Assembly: GCF_002993365.1 (NCBI RefSeq)
Contig: NZ_PVNP01000188.1
Location: 51,346 to 115,345 of the forward strand
Direction: 5' to 3'
Length of the DNA stretch: 64,000 bases
Source: Marisediminitalea alba
GTDB lineage: Bacteria; Pseudomonadota; Gammaproteobacteria; Enterobacterales; Alteromonadaceae
A model generated the notes under the pieces. The model did no database searches and had not been told where the DNA came from. It saw nothing but the letters and a program-made list of their open reading frames with translations. The translations under genes were made by a program, and so were the position numbers. Within the stretch, counting starts at the first letter, position 1. Every line of letters begins with the position of its first letter. This document shows, piece after piece, positions 8,656-17,650 of this stretch.

Positions 8656-11600
8656 TGAAACGAGTATCACCAGCCTGGTTAGCCAGCCTTTTTTTATGTG
8701 CCGTAGCACAACATGCTACCGGCGATGACCTTGATATCTTCCTTGGCACATCTAATGCCGCGCAAACTTACAACCCTAATGTGCTGTTTATTATGGATAC
8801 GTCAGGCAGTATGGGAAGCAAGGATGGTGGTTCCGAGTCGCGAATGTTACGGGTACAAAATGCATTGAAGGATGCCCTAGCTTCGGCGACCAATATCAAT
8901 GCTGGTTTGATGCGGTTTTCCGATCACGGCGGGCCGATTCTTTACCCTACCACGAATATTGATCAATCCATTGATGCCCAGTTAAGTAGCTCAACCAATG
9001 CGTCTGCCAATGATGGCTATGAAATATCATCATCAGTATATACCAATACAGATGAAATCATCCTGAGCTTTTCCACATCGCCGGTAACCTCAGCCTTTCG
9101 CTTTGAAGATCTCAATATTCCGCGCGGTGCCAGCATTACTTCGGCGTACCTTAAATTTACCTCAGCCCAGTACAATATTGCCAGTACCAATATCACTATT
9201 GCTGGTGAGTTAACCGGTGACAGTTCAGCGCTTTCCAGTGCCAGCGGTTCCATAAGCAGTAAAACGCAAACTGCTGCAGTGATTGACTGGAGTACAGATA
9301 ATGATTTTCCTTCCGGGGGAGATGATGTTAGTTCGCCGGATATTGCACCGGTCATTCAGGAAATCATTGACCAGAGTAGCTGGTGTGGCAACAACGCGCT
9401 GACTGTTTTGATCAACGGTGAGGGTAACAGTACCTCAAGCAACCGCCGGGTCATGGCCTATGATGATGGGACCGGTACCGCTCCGCAGTTGGTTATCTCT
9501 TACGATCAAACGTCGGCTACCGGCTGTGTAGCAGGGGAAGCTCAGTATCAGATTGCAGACTCCTATGACAATGTGGAAGAAGCCACTAATGGTTGGGAAT
9601 CTACCGGTCGTGAGCTGACTTTTCGGGATAGCTCGAATAGCTATATTGGTTTGCGTTTCACTGATGTCAATATCCCTCAGGGCGCGACTGTGACCAATGC
9701 GTACCTGGAATTTACCGCTTATGATACGGATACCAGAAATGGTGCAACCATGCTTATCAGAGGAATAGATCAGGACAACATTAGTAATTTCAGATACCAC
9801 AGCCGTAATGATCTGCGGAATATTGCTAAAACCGGCGGTGTCACCTGGAGTATTCCTGACTTCAGACGAAACAGGACGTATCAGACCGGAGATCTGAGTA
9901 GCATAATCAATGGTATTGTTGGCCGCAGTGGCTGGCAGGCGGGCAATGCACTGGGATTCGTGCTGAGTGATTTTGACGAATTACGGGGTGCCTACTCATA
10001 TAGCGGCAAACCTTCCCGGGCGCCCAGGCTTTATATTGAATTTAACGGTAATGCCTCTGCCGGCAGCAGTCTTTCGGTTCGGGACTTGCTTATCAGTCAG
10101 GTCGATGACCTGTCGGCCAACGGTTTAACCCCCATTGTTGATACCCTTTACGAAGCGGCCTTGTATTATGGCGGCCGACAAGTGGATTATGGTTTAACCC
10201 GGGGTAACTCATCGGTCTCCTCGAGTGTGCGCCGCAGTACCCGTGTGAGCCATCGCGATGCTTATACAGGCGCTGACTCAGTACTTCCCTATGGCTGCGA
10301 TCCGGAAAACCTCAGTGATTACGATTGTATCGATGAATATATACCCAGTGGTGCAGAGTACATCAGCCCGGTGACAGATTTACAGTGTCAGACCAATAAC
10401 CATATTGTGCTGTTGTCTGATGGTGAAGCGAATAACAACCACAGTTCAGCAAAGATCCAGGCTTTACTTAACAGCAATTGCCAGAACGCGTCTTCCGGTG
10501 AGTATTGCGGTTTGGATTTGGTCTCGAATATCAGTAAATCGGCAACCTCCGTCATTGGCCCGAAAGTCACCACCCATACCATTGGCTTTGCAGCGAATAA
10601 CAATGCCAATAACTTTCTCTACCGACTGGCACTGCAAAGTGGTGGTGGGTTCTATACGGCAAATAATTCCACCGATCTGCTAAATGCCTTTGAGACCATT
10701 CTGAGGGCCGTTAAGGATGTTAATGCGACATTCGTGTCTCCGGGGGTAGCAGTAAATCAGCTCAACCGCCTGACTCACCAGGATGAACTCTACTACGCGC
10801 TGTTTAAACCGGCTGAGGGTACCTTATGGCCGGGAAATTTGAAAAAATATCGAATTTCCGGGGATTCGGTATACGACCAAAATGGCCTTGCTGCCATTGA
10901 TACTAATACCGGTTTCTTTGCCGATAGCTCACACAGTTACTGGTCGCTGTTTCAGGATGGCGCGGATGTCCGCGAAGGGGGCGCTGCTTCGCTGTTGCCA
11001 TTATCCCGAAATGTGTACTTTTTTGATGGCCCGGGTAGCATTGTATCGGCTGCCAATCAGGTGCATGAAAATAACAGTGGGATTACTACTGCTACCATGG
11101 ACACTGACGGCGAAGCCGATCCGCAGGGGCTGCGTGAGATACTGCTCAAGTGGACGCGAGGTGTGGATATCAAAGACTATGATGGTGATGGCAATATCAC
11201 CGAATCCCGTCTGCAAATGGGTGACCCTATCCATTCCCAACCTGTAATTGTTAATTATGGTAATAATGATTCAGTGATTTTTATTGCCACCAACCACGGC
11301 TTCCTGCATGCCTTTGATGCAGACACCGGCACTGAGTATTACTCCATAACCCCTAAATCGCTGTTGGCGAATATCAAGGACTTCTATCAGGATAACTCCA
11401 GCTACCGCCACATTTATGGACTGGATGGTCACATGGTGTTACGTGAATTCAACAATAAGAAGTATCTGTATGTTGGTATGCGTCGCGGTGGTCGGGATTA
11501 TTACGTATTTGATATCACCAGTAAAACATCCCCCTCTTTAGTTTTTAAAATTGAGGGCGGCAGCACCGGGCCGGATAAACTGGGGCAAACCTGGTCACGC

Positions 11601-12725
11601 CCAATCATTACCAAAATGAATATGGGTGGAACATCCTATAACGTAATGATAGTCGGTGGTGGCTATGATGAAACCCAGGACACAAATCAGGTTAAAACCG
11701 CTGATGCGGTAGGCAACGCCGTGATGATTTTTAATGCTGATACCGGGGCCTTACTATGGCAAGCATCTGATAGTGGTGCTGACCTGAACCTGAGTGAAAT
11801 GCAATACTCTATCCCTGGTCATGTCGCAGCTATTGATCGCGACAGTGATGGCTATGCAGACCACTTATACGCTACGGATATGGGAGGCCAGATATTCCGA
11901 TTTGATGTTTATAACGGCGAATCTGGCAGCGACTTCATTAAAGGCCAGCGCATTGCAGATTTAGCTGGCACGGGGAATTCTGATAACCGCCATTTCTACT
12001 ATGGAGTGGATGTTGCTGAAGTGGCGCTTGGTAGCAGTAACTTTTACGCCGTAGTGGTTGGCAGTGGCTGGCGGGCCAATCCGCTGGATAATGTGGTCAA
12101 TGATCGATTTTACATGATTAAGGATACCGGTGTATTCACGCCTGATACCAATGGCGACTTTACTTTTCCGACTACGATCACCGAAAACGACTTGTTCGAT
12201 GCCACCAGTCATAGTCTGACCCACAGTAATGATTCAACCAGAGAACTAGCTATCACGGAGTATAAGAGTAAACAGGGATGGTTCTTAAAAATGCAAACTT
12301 CCGGCGAAAAAATTCTCTCTTCGCCGGTTATTGTTAATTACAAGGTCTTCTTTACCAGTTACGTGCCTGCGTCGAGCAGCACCAGCGCCTGTGCACCTCC
12401 GGCGGGGAACAGCCGGGCATATCTGGTAAACCTTGTTGATGGTAATGCGGTGGGCGATCTGAATGGTGATGACGAATTGGGTGAAGATGATCGCTTTGCA
12501 ACGTTGACGCAAACCGGTATTGCCCCTGATACTAAGATCCTCATAGAGGATGCTACCAATCCTACAATCTGCCTGGGTACCGAATGTGTATCGGCGGTAG
12601 TACCCGTGGATGAAGATGGTAATCCGGAGGCCTGTGCTTCAGACTTTGAATGCCTGAGTCAGAATATATTTGGCCGCTATCAGCGGGTAATGCGTGGTAG
12701 CTGGTCAACCGAAGTGGAGCAATAA
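8655..12725 (+). CDS. pilY1: PilY1 tip adhesin with VWA domain and calcium-binding beta-propeller
   Basis: 1356 aa with a signal peptide (about residues 1-23). A VWA domain starts with VLFIMDTSGSMG; the MIDAS residues D48, S50 and S52 are present. It is interrupted: the later VWA strands (LLSDGEANNN around D589, HTIGFAANN and the following helix) come over 500 residues on. Two similar units fill the gap: about 130-235 (FRFEDLNIPRGASITSAYLKF) and 300-470 (LRFTDVNIPQGATVTNAYLEF). They resemble DNRLRE-type beta-sandwich repeats. The C-terminal PilY1 propeller has candidate calcium loops at D841-E850 (DYDGDGNITE), D1061-D1069 (DRDSDGYAD) and D1268 onward (DLNGDDELGEDD). PilY1 is the pilus-tip adhesin and mechanosensor. 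Confidence 0.95.
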   Translation: MKRVSPAWLASLFLCAVAQHATGDDLDIFLGTSNAAQTYNPNVLFIMDTSGSMGSKDGGSESRMLRVQNALKDALASATNINAGLMRFSDHGGPILYPTTNIDQSIDAQLSSSTNASANDGYEISSSVYTNTDEIILSFSTSPVTSAFRFEDLNIPRGASITSAYLKFTSAQYNIASTNITIAGELTGDSSALSSASGSISSKTQTAAVIDWSTDNDFPSGGDDVSSPDIAPVIQEIIDQSSWCGNNALTVLINGEGNSTSSNRRVMAYDDGTGTAPQLVISYDQTSATGCVAGEAQYQIADSYDNVEEATNGWESTGRELTFRDSSNSYIGLRFTDVNIPQGATVTNAYLEFTAYDTDTRNGATMLIRGIDQDNISNFRYHSRNDLRNIAKTGGVTWSIPDFRRNRTYQTGDLSSIINGIVGRSGWQAGNALGFVLSDFDELRGAYSYSGKPSRAPRLYIEFNGNASAGSSLSVRDLLISQVDDLSANGLTPIVDTLYEAALYYGGRQVDYGLTRGNSSVSSSVRRSTRVSHRDAYTGADSVLPYGCDPENLSDYDCIDEYIPSGAEYISPVTDLQCQTNNHIVLLSDGEANNNHSSAKIQALLNSNCQNASSGEYCGLDLVSNISKSATSVIGPKVTTHTIGFAANNNANNFLYRLALQSGGGFYTANNSTDLLNAFETILRAVKDVNATFVSPGVAVNQLNRLTHQDELYYALFKPAEGTLWPGNLKKYRISGDSVYDQNGLAAIDTNTGFFADSSHSYWSLFQDGADVREGGAASLLPLSRNVYFFDGPGSIVSAANQVHENNSGITTATMDTDGEADPQGLREILLKWTRGVDIKDYDGDGNITESRLQMGDPIHSQPVIVNYGNNDSVIFIATNHGFLHAFDADTGTEYYSITPKSLLANIKDFYQDNSSYRHIYGLDGHMVLREFNNKKYLYVGMRRGGRDYYVFDITSKTSPSLVFKIEGGSTGPDKLGQTWSRPIITKMNMGGTSYNVMIVGGGYDETQDTNQVKTADAVGNAVMIFNADTGALLWQASDSGADLNLSEMQYSIPGHVAAIDRDSDGYADHLYATDMGGQIFRFDVYNGESGSDFIKGQRIADLAGTGNSDNRHFYYGVDVAEVALGSSNFYAVVVGSGWRANPLDNVVNDRFYMIKDTGVFTPDTNGDFTFPTTITENDLFDATSHSLTHSNDSTRELAITEYKSKQGWFLKMQTSGEKILSSPVIVNYKVFFTSYVPASSSTSACAPPAGNSRAYLVNLVDGNAVGDLNGDDELGEDDRFATLTQTGIAPDTKILIEDATNPTICLGTECVSAVVPVDEDGNPEACASDFECLSQNIFGRYQRVMRGSWSTEVEQ

Positions 12726-12730
12726 TAGTT

Positions 12731-13192
12731 ATGACCAAACCATCAGGGTTTACTTTAATCGAAGTTATGATCGCGGTGGTCATTGTAGGTATTATCGCCG
12801 CAGTGGGATACCCGTCGTACCAGTCAATGATGATTAGTGCTAACCGCAGTACGGCTCAGGCTGACCTGATGGGTTTTGCCTCGGCAATGGAACGCCATTA
12901 TGCAACAACTTTCAGTTATAACGGTGCGGCCACAGGTAGCGGTAACACCGGGTCGCCAGTGGTTTTTACGGCCTACTCACCATCTACTGAACCCGCAGCC
13001 AAGAAAAAGTACACGCTTACTATTCATGCCGTGAGTGCTGATGGTAATAGCTATGAACTACGCGCGGTGCCGGTAAGCGGCAGTCCTCAGGCGGGTGATG
13101 GTACGTTATATATATTCAGTGATGGGCGCAAAGCCTGGGATCAGAATAGTGACGGCAGTATTGGCAGCAGCGAATACTGCTGGTCTTGCTAA
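12731..13192 (+). CDS. pilE: Type IV minor pilin PilE, module 2
   Basis: 153 aa, 5 bp after pilY1. MTKPSG precedes FTLIEVMIAVVIVGIIAAVGYPSYQ, a textbook class III signal with Glu5 followed by the PilE helix. The segment SANRSTAQADLMGFASAMERHY fits PilE/minor pilins. A C-terminal pair of cysteines (EYCWSC) is close together. A short acidic loop (DQNSDGSIGSSEY) looks like a calcium-binding turn. Last gene of the pilV-pilE transcription unit; the fimT-like gene on the opposite strand ends 5 bp later. Confidence 0.93.
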   Translation: MTKPSGFTLIEVMIAVVIVGIIAAVGYPSYQSMMISANRSTAQADLMGFASAMERHYATTFSYNGAATGSGNTGSPVVFTAYSPSTEPAAKKKYTLTIHAVSADGNSYELRAVPVSGSPQAGDGTLYIFSDGRKAWDQNSDGSIGSSEYCWSC

Positions 13193-13197
13193 AGATT

Positions 13198-13755
13198 TTA
13201 ACTACAGGTTAATGCAGAACCAGCATGGTTCTCATTAACACCATCGTCATCGGAGTCCTGGGCGATGGCGATTTTACCGTACCCATTAATAATCAGGCCA
13301 ACGGCTTTATCGGCTTTACTTGTGTCGTCGCAAATCGTCAATGTAGTGGTGATATTAGCGCCGCCTCTTGCATCAAAAACAAGGGCTTGAGAGGGCGCTT
13401 TAATTTTAACACTGCTATGCAGCTTTTCAGTGGAACTCAGTAAGGTTTCATTTGTGCCACGTTTACCGTTGCCGTCGACATCATAAAAAGCCATGCTCGG
13501 GTAAGTCCAGTTACTGATACAATTCGTATAATCCAAAGAAGGGCACATAACCACCTCGGTTTGCTCTTCCATGGCTTTAAAACGGGCAAGGCGGGCCAAT
13601 GTGCTCAGTTCATTGATTTCTTTGGTCAGTATAGAATGATTAATGAATCCGCGGGCGCCAGGCACTACTACGCCGGCAATGATACTTAGCACTGCAACGG
13701 TTATCATGAGTTCGATCAGCGTATAGCCTGAGTGGCGCATAGAGAGCATCTTCAT
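13198..13755 (-). CDS. fimT: GspH/FimT-like minor pilin
   Basis: 185 aa. MKMLSMRHSG precedes YTLIELMITVAVLSIIAGVVVPGARG, a class III signal with Glu5. The following ELSTLARLARFKAMEEQTEVVMCPS is characteristic of FimT/FimU pseudopilins (GspH fold). An acidic DVDGNGKRGTNE turn may bind calcium. Cysteines MCPSLDYTNC, TICD and the C-terminal TCS are likely oxidised. An in-frame Met six codons in (MRHSG) is an equally good start. It is convergent with pilE and divergent from nadE. FimT/FimU connect the priming complex to the major pilin; FimT in some species also binds DNA for uptake. Confidence 0.88.
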   Translation of the reverse strand: MKMLSMRHSGYTLIELMITVAVLSIIAGVVVPGARGFINHSILTKEINELSTLARLARFKAMEEQTEVVMCPSLDYTNCISNWTYPSMAFYDVDGNGKRGTNETLLSSTEKLHSSVKIKAPSQALVFDARGGANITTTLTICDDTSKADKAVGLIINGYGKIAIAQDSDDDGVNENHAGSALTCS

Positions 13756-13869
13756 AGAGTTGATTCTAATGGTAGTTTATCGTACAACCAGTTCTATTGT
13801 TTATGAAAATAAACACCTAAGTATCGCTGTACGGCTGATTCTGCATCGCAGTGCTTCAACATCAGCAGT

Positions 13870-13878
13870 TGATATAAT
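13870..13878 (+). promoter_or_regulatory. Extended -10 promoter candidate for nadE-glnB
   Basis: TGATATAAT is a perfect extended -10 element (TGN-TATAAT), 68 bp upstream of the nadE ATG. No good -35 is visible, which is acceptable for extended -10 promoters. Confidence 0.5.
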
Positions 13879-13946
13879 GCCTGCTGACAACATGGCGTCT
13901 TTTAACGTAGACTGTATACAAGTTATAGAAAACTCTGGATTATCTA

Positions 13947-14780
13947 ATGGATAAACAAGCGGTTATTGAGGAAATGAAAGTACTGCCATCGATTGACGTG
14001 GCGTACGAAGTTACCCGTCGGGTTGGGTTTATTAAGCAACAACTCAAACAGTCGGGCTTGAATGCCCTGGTGCTTGGCATCAGCGGCGGTATCGACTCCT
14101 GCACTCTGGGGCGACTGGCTCAGCTGGCTATCGATGAGCTCAATCAGGAGCATCATGAAAAGTACCAGTTTGTAGCGGTACGTTTGCCCTACAATGTTCA
14201 GGCTGACGAAGAAGACGCCCAGGCGTCGATCGATTTTATTAAGCCGACTCAGTCTATTGCAGTGAACGTGCAGCCGGGAGCTGATGCCATCCACCAGGAA
14301 ACCTGTTCGGCATTAACCGCGGCGGGTTTGCTACCAGCCGATGAGAGCAAGCAGGACTTTGTAAAAGGTAACGTTAAAGCCCGTACCCGGATGGTTATTC
14401 AGTATGAAATTGCCGGTATGGTTGACGGTCTGGTGCTGGGCACCGACCATTCTGCTGAAAATATTACCGGCTTTTACACCAAATACGGTGATGGAGCCTG
14501 TGATTTAGCCCCGCTGTTCGGCTTAAGTAAACGGCAGGTACGTCAGGTCGCTGAGCACCTGGGCGCACCGGCAAAAATTATTCATAAGGCACCAACCGCC
14601 GATCTGGAAACCTTGTCGCCACAGAAAGCTGACGAACAGGCATTAGGGCTGACTTACGACCAGATTGATGATTTTCTCGAAAATAAACCGGTTGCAGCGG
14701 AAGTCTCTGAAAAGTTACTGTATATTTATAAACGTACACAACATAAACGTGTACCCATTCCTACTATTTACGATGAGTAA
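13947..14780 (+). CDS. nadE: NH3-dependent NAD synthetase
   Basis: 277 aa. It converts nicotinic acid adenine dinucleotide to NAD with ATP and ammonia, the last step of NAD synthesis. The PP-loop [17 protein letters not shown], the [10 protein letters not shown] block, [19 protein letters not shown] and the [11 protein letters not shown] segment all match the short NadE of E. coli. There is no glutaminase domain. It is followed by glnB after 6 bp, an apparent two-gene operon. nadB at 18512, also in this window, makes the first NAD intermediate. Confidence 0.96.
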   Translation: MDKQAVIEEMKVLPSIDVAYEVTRRVGFIKQQLKQSGLNALVLGISGGIDSCTLGRLAQLAIDELNQEHHEKYQFVAVRLPYNVQADEEDAQASIDFIKPTQSIAVNVQPGADAIHQETCSALTAAGLLPADESKQDFVKGNVKARTRMVIQYEIAGMVDGLVLGTDHSAENITGFYTKYGDGACDLAPLFGLSKRQVRQVAEHLGAPAKIIHKAPTADLETLSPQKADEQALGLTYDQIDDFLENKPVAAEVSEKLLYIYKRTQHKRVPIPTIYDE

Positions 14781-15125
<345 letters not shown>

Positions 15126-15149
15126 TCCCGCGCCGATAATGACCAACAA

Positions 15150-15177
15150 AAAAAGGAGTGCTGTGGCACTCCTTTTT
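15150..15177 (+). terminator. Intrinsic terminator after glnB
   Basis: GGAGTGC pairs with GCACTCC around a TGTG loop, flanked by AAAAA and TTTTT (positions 15150-15177). The A/T flanks make it work in both directions, so it can also end slyD transcription arriving on the minus strand. Confidence 0.9.
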
Positions 15178-15207
15178 GCTTTATCCCTTTCAGGCTAATG
15201 GCGATGC

Positions 15208-15687
15208 TTAGTGATTGCAGCCGCCTTTGCCGTGAACATGGCCGTGGGCCAGTTCATCTTCAGTGGGCTCACGAACATCGAGCACTTCCACTTCAAAAGA
15301 TAACGCGATACCTGCCAGAGGGTGGTTGCCGTCGATAATCACTTCGTCATCGGTTTTCTCAATCACAATAACTGACTGCTCGCCGGCATCAGTGGTCGCG
15401 CGAAATTGCATGCCAGGCTCAACTTCCATGCCTTCAAACATGGAAGCCGGCACGGCCTGCACCAGATGATCAAGACGTTCACCATAAGCTTTTTCCGGAG
15501 CAACGGTAACATCAAACTTTTCACCGGCGGCTTTACCCTGCAGGGCCTCTTCAAGACCACTGATTAAAAAGCGACTGCCAAGCAGTGCGGATAATGGCTC
15601 TCCACCGGTGGATGAATCAAGCTCGGTACCATCTTCGGTGCTTACGGTGTAGTGCAGGGTTACTACACTGTTTTGCGAAATCTGCAT
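15208..15687 (-). CDS. slyD: FKBP-type peptidyl-prolyl isomerase SlyD
   Basis: 159 aa. N-terminal FKBP half (MQISQNSVVTLHYTVSTEDG), central insert-in-flap chaperone domain (VTVAPEKAYGERLDHLVQAVP), then the returning FKBP strand (GNHPLAGIALSFEVEVLDVREP). It ends in a short His/Cys tail (HGHVHGKGGCNH), a reduced version of the nickel-binding tail of E. coli SlyD. Role: prolyl isomerase and chaperone, possibly nickel delivery to hydrogenase. Minus strand, monocistronic in appearance; a TTTTCGG/GAGG-type purine run precedes ATG. Confidence 0.95.
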   Translation of the reverse strand: MQISQNSVVTLHYTVSTEDGTELDSSTGGEPLSALLGSRFLISGLEEALQGKAAGEKFDVTVAPEKAYGERLDHLVQAVPASMFEGMEVEPGMQFRATTDAGEQSVIVIEKTDDEVIIDGNHPLAGIALSFEVEVLDVREPTEDELAHGHVHGKGGCNH

Positions 15688-15742
15688 AATCTCTGCCTTT
15701 TCGGAGGTTGTAAAAAATAAAAATATACGCCGTGCGCCTTAT

Positions 15743-16720
15743 TTAGAGCGTATACGGCAAGTCACAATGAATCAACTCCAATGCCGGATTAGTTGACAGT
15801 CTGAAGCTATCCTCGGGGGTGGTGTCATTATTCACTACGGCAAGCAGCCAGGTTTCCTCACCCAGAACCGCCGCGCGCAGGATGGTGCCGCCTGAGCGCC
15901 AGTGCTCACCGGCCTGTTTTTCAAGTTTGGCTGTGGCGATATCTTCACAAGCCTCGGGCAACTTGAAAATCATCGCAGCGCGCTTGTTCCTGCCCAGGTA
16001 ACGGGTACGGGCAACCACTTCCTGGCCCATATAGCAGCCCTTGTTAAAGTCGATAGCATCCAGAGCCTGCAGGTTCATCATTTGTGGAACGTACTGGTTA
16101 ATCTGTTCTTCGCTGGTCAGTGCGGGGATACCGCTGGCAATATCCAGTGCTGTGGCTGCCGTTTCCTCAAAGAGAGGTAAATCAGCATCGCTTACCGCCT
16201 GGACGAATGCTGGCGCAGCGTCTTTTTTCAGGGCAAGCAGTACAGTATCTGCGGGATAATCTAAAGCGATACAGAAGCCTGAATCAGACTCGACCATGGC
16301 CATCGGGCTATCAGGTAACGCAGCGAAATTGCCTTCCAGTAACGCGGTGGTTTGCTTACCCTTTAACAGGTAAAAATCAAAGTTTTCCGTTTCGGAGGTG
16401 ATTTCAATCTTTGAAAATACGCCGTATTTTTTTAGTTGCTCCACCGAAGCGCCCACTGGTGTATTGCCTGCAAGCAGATAAAGGGCGGAGGCGCCATTGG
16501 CCACCAGACTCACACTCCAGCTTTTGCCTTTAAAGTCACAGTGTGCGCTGCGGCGCACGGTTGCGTCAGCCATCTTATTGATATCAATGGTTAACTGACT
16601 GTGCAAAAAGGTTTTGGCATCATCGCCACTGACACTCACACAGGCCATCGACGGCAAAGCCACGACTAAATTATCGGGAAAAGCATCCATTTTGGGAGGG
16701 AGTGGGGAGTTCGCTTGCAT
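15743..16720 (-). CDS. ygfZ: Folate-binding protein YgfZ (iron-sulfur cluster maintenance)
   Basis: 325 aa from the Met at 16720; the open frame extends to 16918, but the extra 66 residues look non-native and would lengthen the protein beyond the family norm (E. coli 326 aa). The GcvT-like folate-binding fold is shown by the hallmark FNKGCYMGQEVVARTRYLG, with the conserved Cys. YgfZ supports repair or assembly of certain Fe-S enzymes such as MiaB in a tetrahydrofolate-dependent way. It is divergent from sdhE-ygfX, the same neighbourhood as in E. coli. Confidence 0.95.
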   Translation of the reverse strand: MQANSPLPPKMDAFPDNLVVALPSMACVSVSGDDAKTFLHSQLTIDINKMADATVRRSAHCDFKGKSWSVSLVANGASALYLLAGNTPVGASVEQLKKYGVFSKIEITSETENFDFYLLKGKQTTALLEGNFAALPDSPMAMVESDSGFCIALDYPADTVLLALKKDAAPAFVQAVSDADLPLFEETAATALDIASGIPALTSEEQINQYVPQMMNLQALDAIDFNKGCYMGQEVVARTRYLGRNKRAAMIFKLPEACEDIATAKLEKQAGEHWRSGGTILRAAVLGEETWLLAVVNNDTTPEDSFRLSTNPALELIHCDLPYTL

Positions 16721-16965
16721 AGTAATATTAACGCCTGATGTTTTAACTAACCTGCTGGAGTATATGAGGGGGATCAGCCAGAAGATCAAGGGGGATGATG
16801 ATTGTTGTTGTGAGCGTGGCTGACCACTTGTTAATGGCCGGGTAATAAACACTGGAATGCACGCCAGAGCTGCCCCTCGAGTAAATGGAAGAGCAACCTT
16901 TGGATGGGCAATAGACAACTTCTGGCCAGTATCAACCTGTCTCTAACCGTGATATATTTGCCGCC

Positions 16966-17244
16966 ATGACTATTTCACACAATCAACCGGTTATGTTTAC
17001 TGCGAAACGTTATGCACGATTGAAATGGGCTTGCCGCCGCGGCATGCTGGAACTGGATGTACTGTTACTGCCATTTGTTGAAGAAGCGTTTAACGATCTG
17101 TCTGAACAGGATAAGGAAACTTTTGAAAGGTTACTGACCTGTGACGATCCGGATCTGTTTGCCTGGATTATGGGCCATCAGACCTGTCAGGATCCTGAAC
17201 TGGCCAGGATGGTCGATACGATTGTCAGCCGGGTCAAAGTATAG
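16966..17244 (+). CDS. sdhE: Succinate dehydrogenase assembly factor SdhE
   Basis: 92 aa (about 83 aa if the second Met at 16993 is used, closer to E. coli). It contains the family signature WACRRGMLELD, whose RGxxE motif contacts the flavoprotein, and LLTCDDPDLFAWIMGH. SdhE promotes covalent FAD attachment to SdhA and FrdA in the cytoplasm. It overlaps the start region of ygfX, as in enterobacteria where the pair was also described as the CptAB (YgfYX) module. Confidence 0.94.
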   Translation: MTISHNQPVMFTAKRYARLKWACRRGMLELDVLLLPFVEEAFNDLSEQDKETFERLLTCDDPDLFAWIMGHQTCQDPELARMVDTIVSRVKV

Positions 17245-17650
17245 CGTTTTTCTGCGACCGCCCGTGTGCCAGCCTGTTTATCGAATGATGCTGGCCAGTG
17301 TGGCAGTCGCGATTATCCTGGTGTTAACGCCTGCGTTTTGGTGGGCAGTTCTAACCGGGTGTATCAGTTTGTGCCTGGTAATGTTCTGGCCACTGAATTT
17401 TACATCGCATCCACAGACCTGGATAATTGATGAGGCTGGCGAAGGGTATACGGTTATTACCGGCCGTCAGGATTACGCCGGTAACTGGCAAATCAGCCCG
17501 CGCTCAAAGCTGCTTCCCGGTGCATTGTATCTGGTGCGCTATTTTCAGCAGTCGCGGCGGTTTGAAACCTGCTGGCTTTTTCCCTGGCAGGTTCAGGATA
17601 AAGATTACCGCCGACTCGCCAGGATTGTGTTTAGGCAAGGACAACTCTGA
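17222..17650 (+). CDS. ygfX: YgfX/CptA-like inner-membrane protein
   Basis: Two membrane segments near the N-terminus (ASVAVAIILVLTPAFWWAVL and the next helix) are followed by a cytosolic beta-rich domain (TWIIDEAGEGYTVI, LLPGALYLVRYF, WLFPWQVQDKDYRRLARIVFRQ). This matches YgfX in size, topology and position directly after sdhE. YgfX has been proposed as a membrane toxin acting on FtsZ/MreB and also as an SdhE partner. Start is uncertain: TTG at 17222 (142 aa), GTG at 17264 or ATG at 17285; the first two preserve the LRPP segment that precedes helix 1 in the family. It ends one base before the next gene. Confidence 0.75.
   Translation: MSAGSKYSVFLRPPVCQPVYRMMLASVAVAIILVLTPAFWWAVLTGCISLCLVMFWPLNFTSHPQTWIIDEAGEGYTVITGRQDYAGNWQISPRSKLLPGALYLVRYFQQSRRFETCWLFPWQVQDKDYRRLARIVFRQGQL

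Noticed and set aside
16721..16918. Extended ygfZ N-terminus of 66 residues
   Set aside because: The shorter form equals the E. coli length; the extension reads like translated promoter sequence shared with the divergent sdhE.
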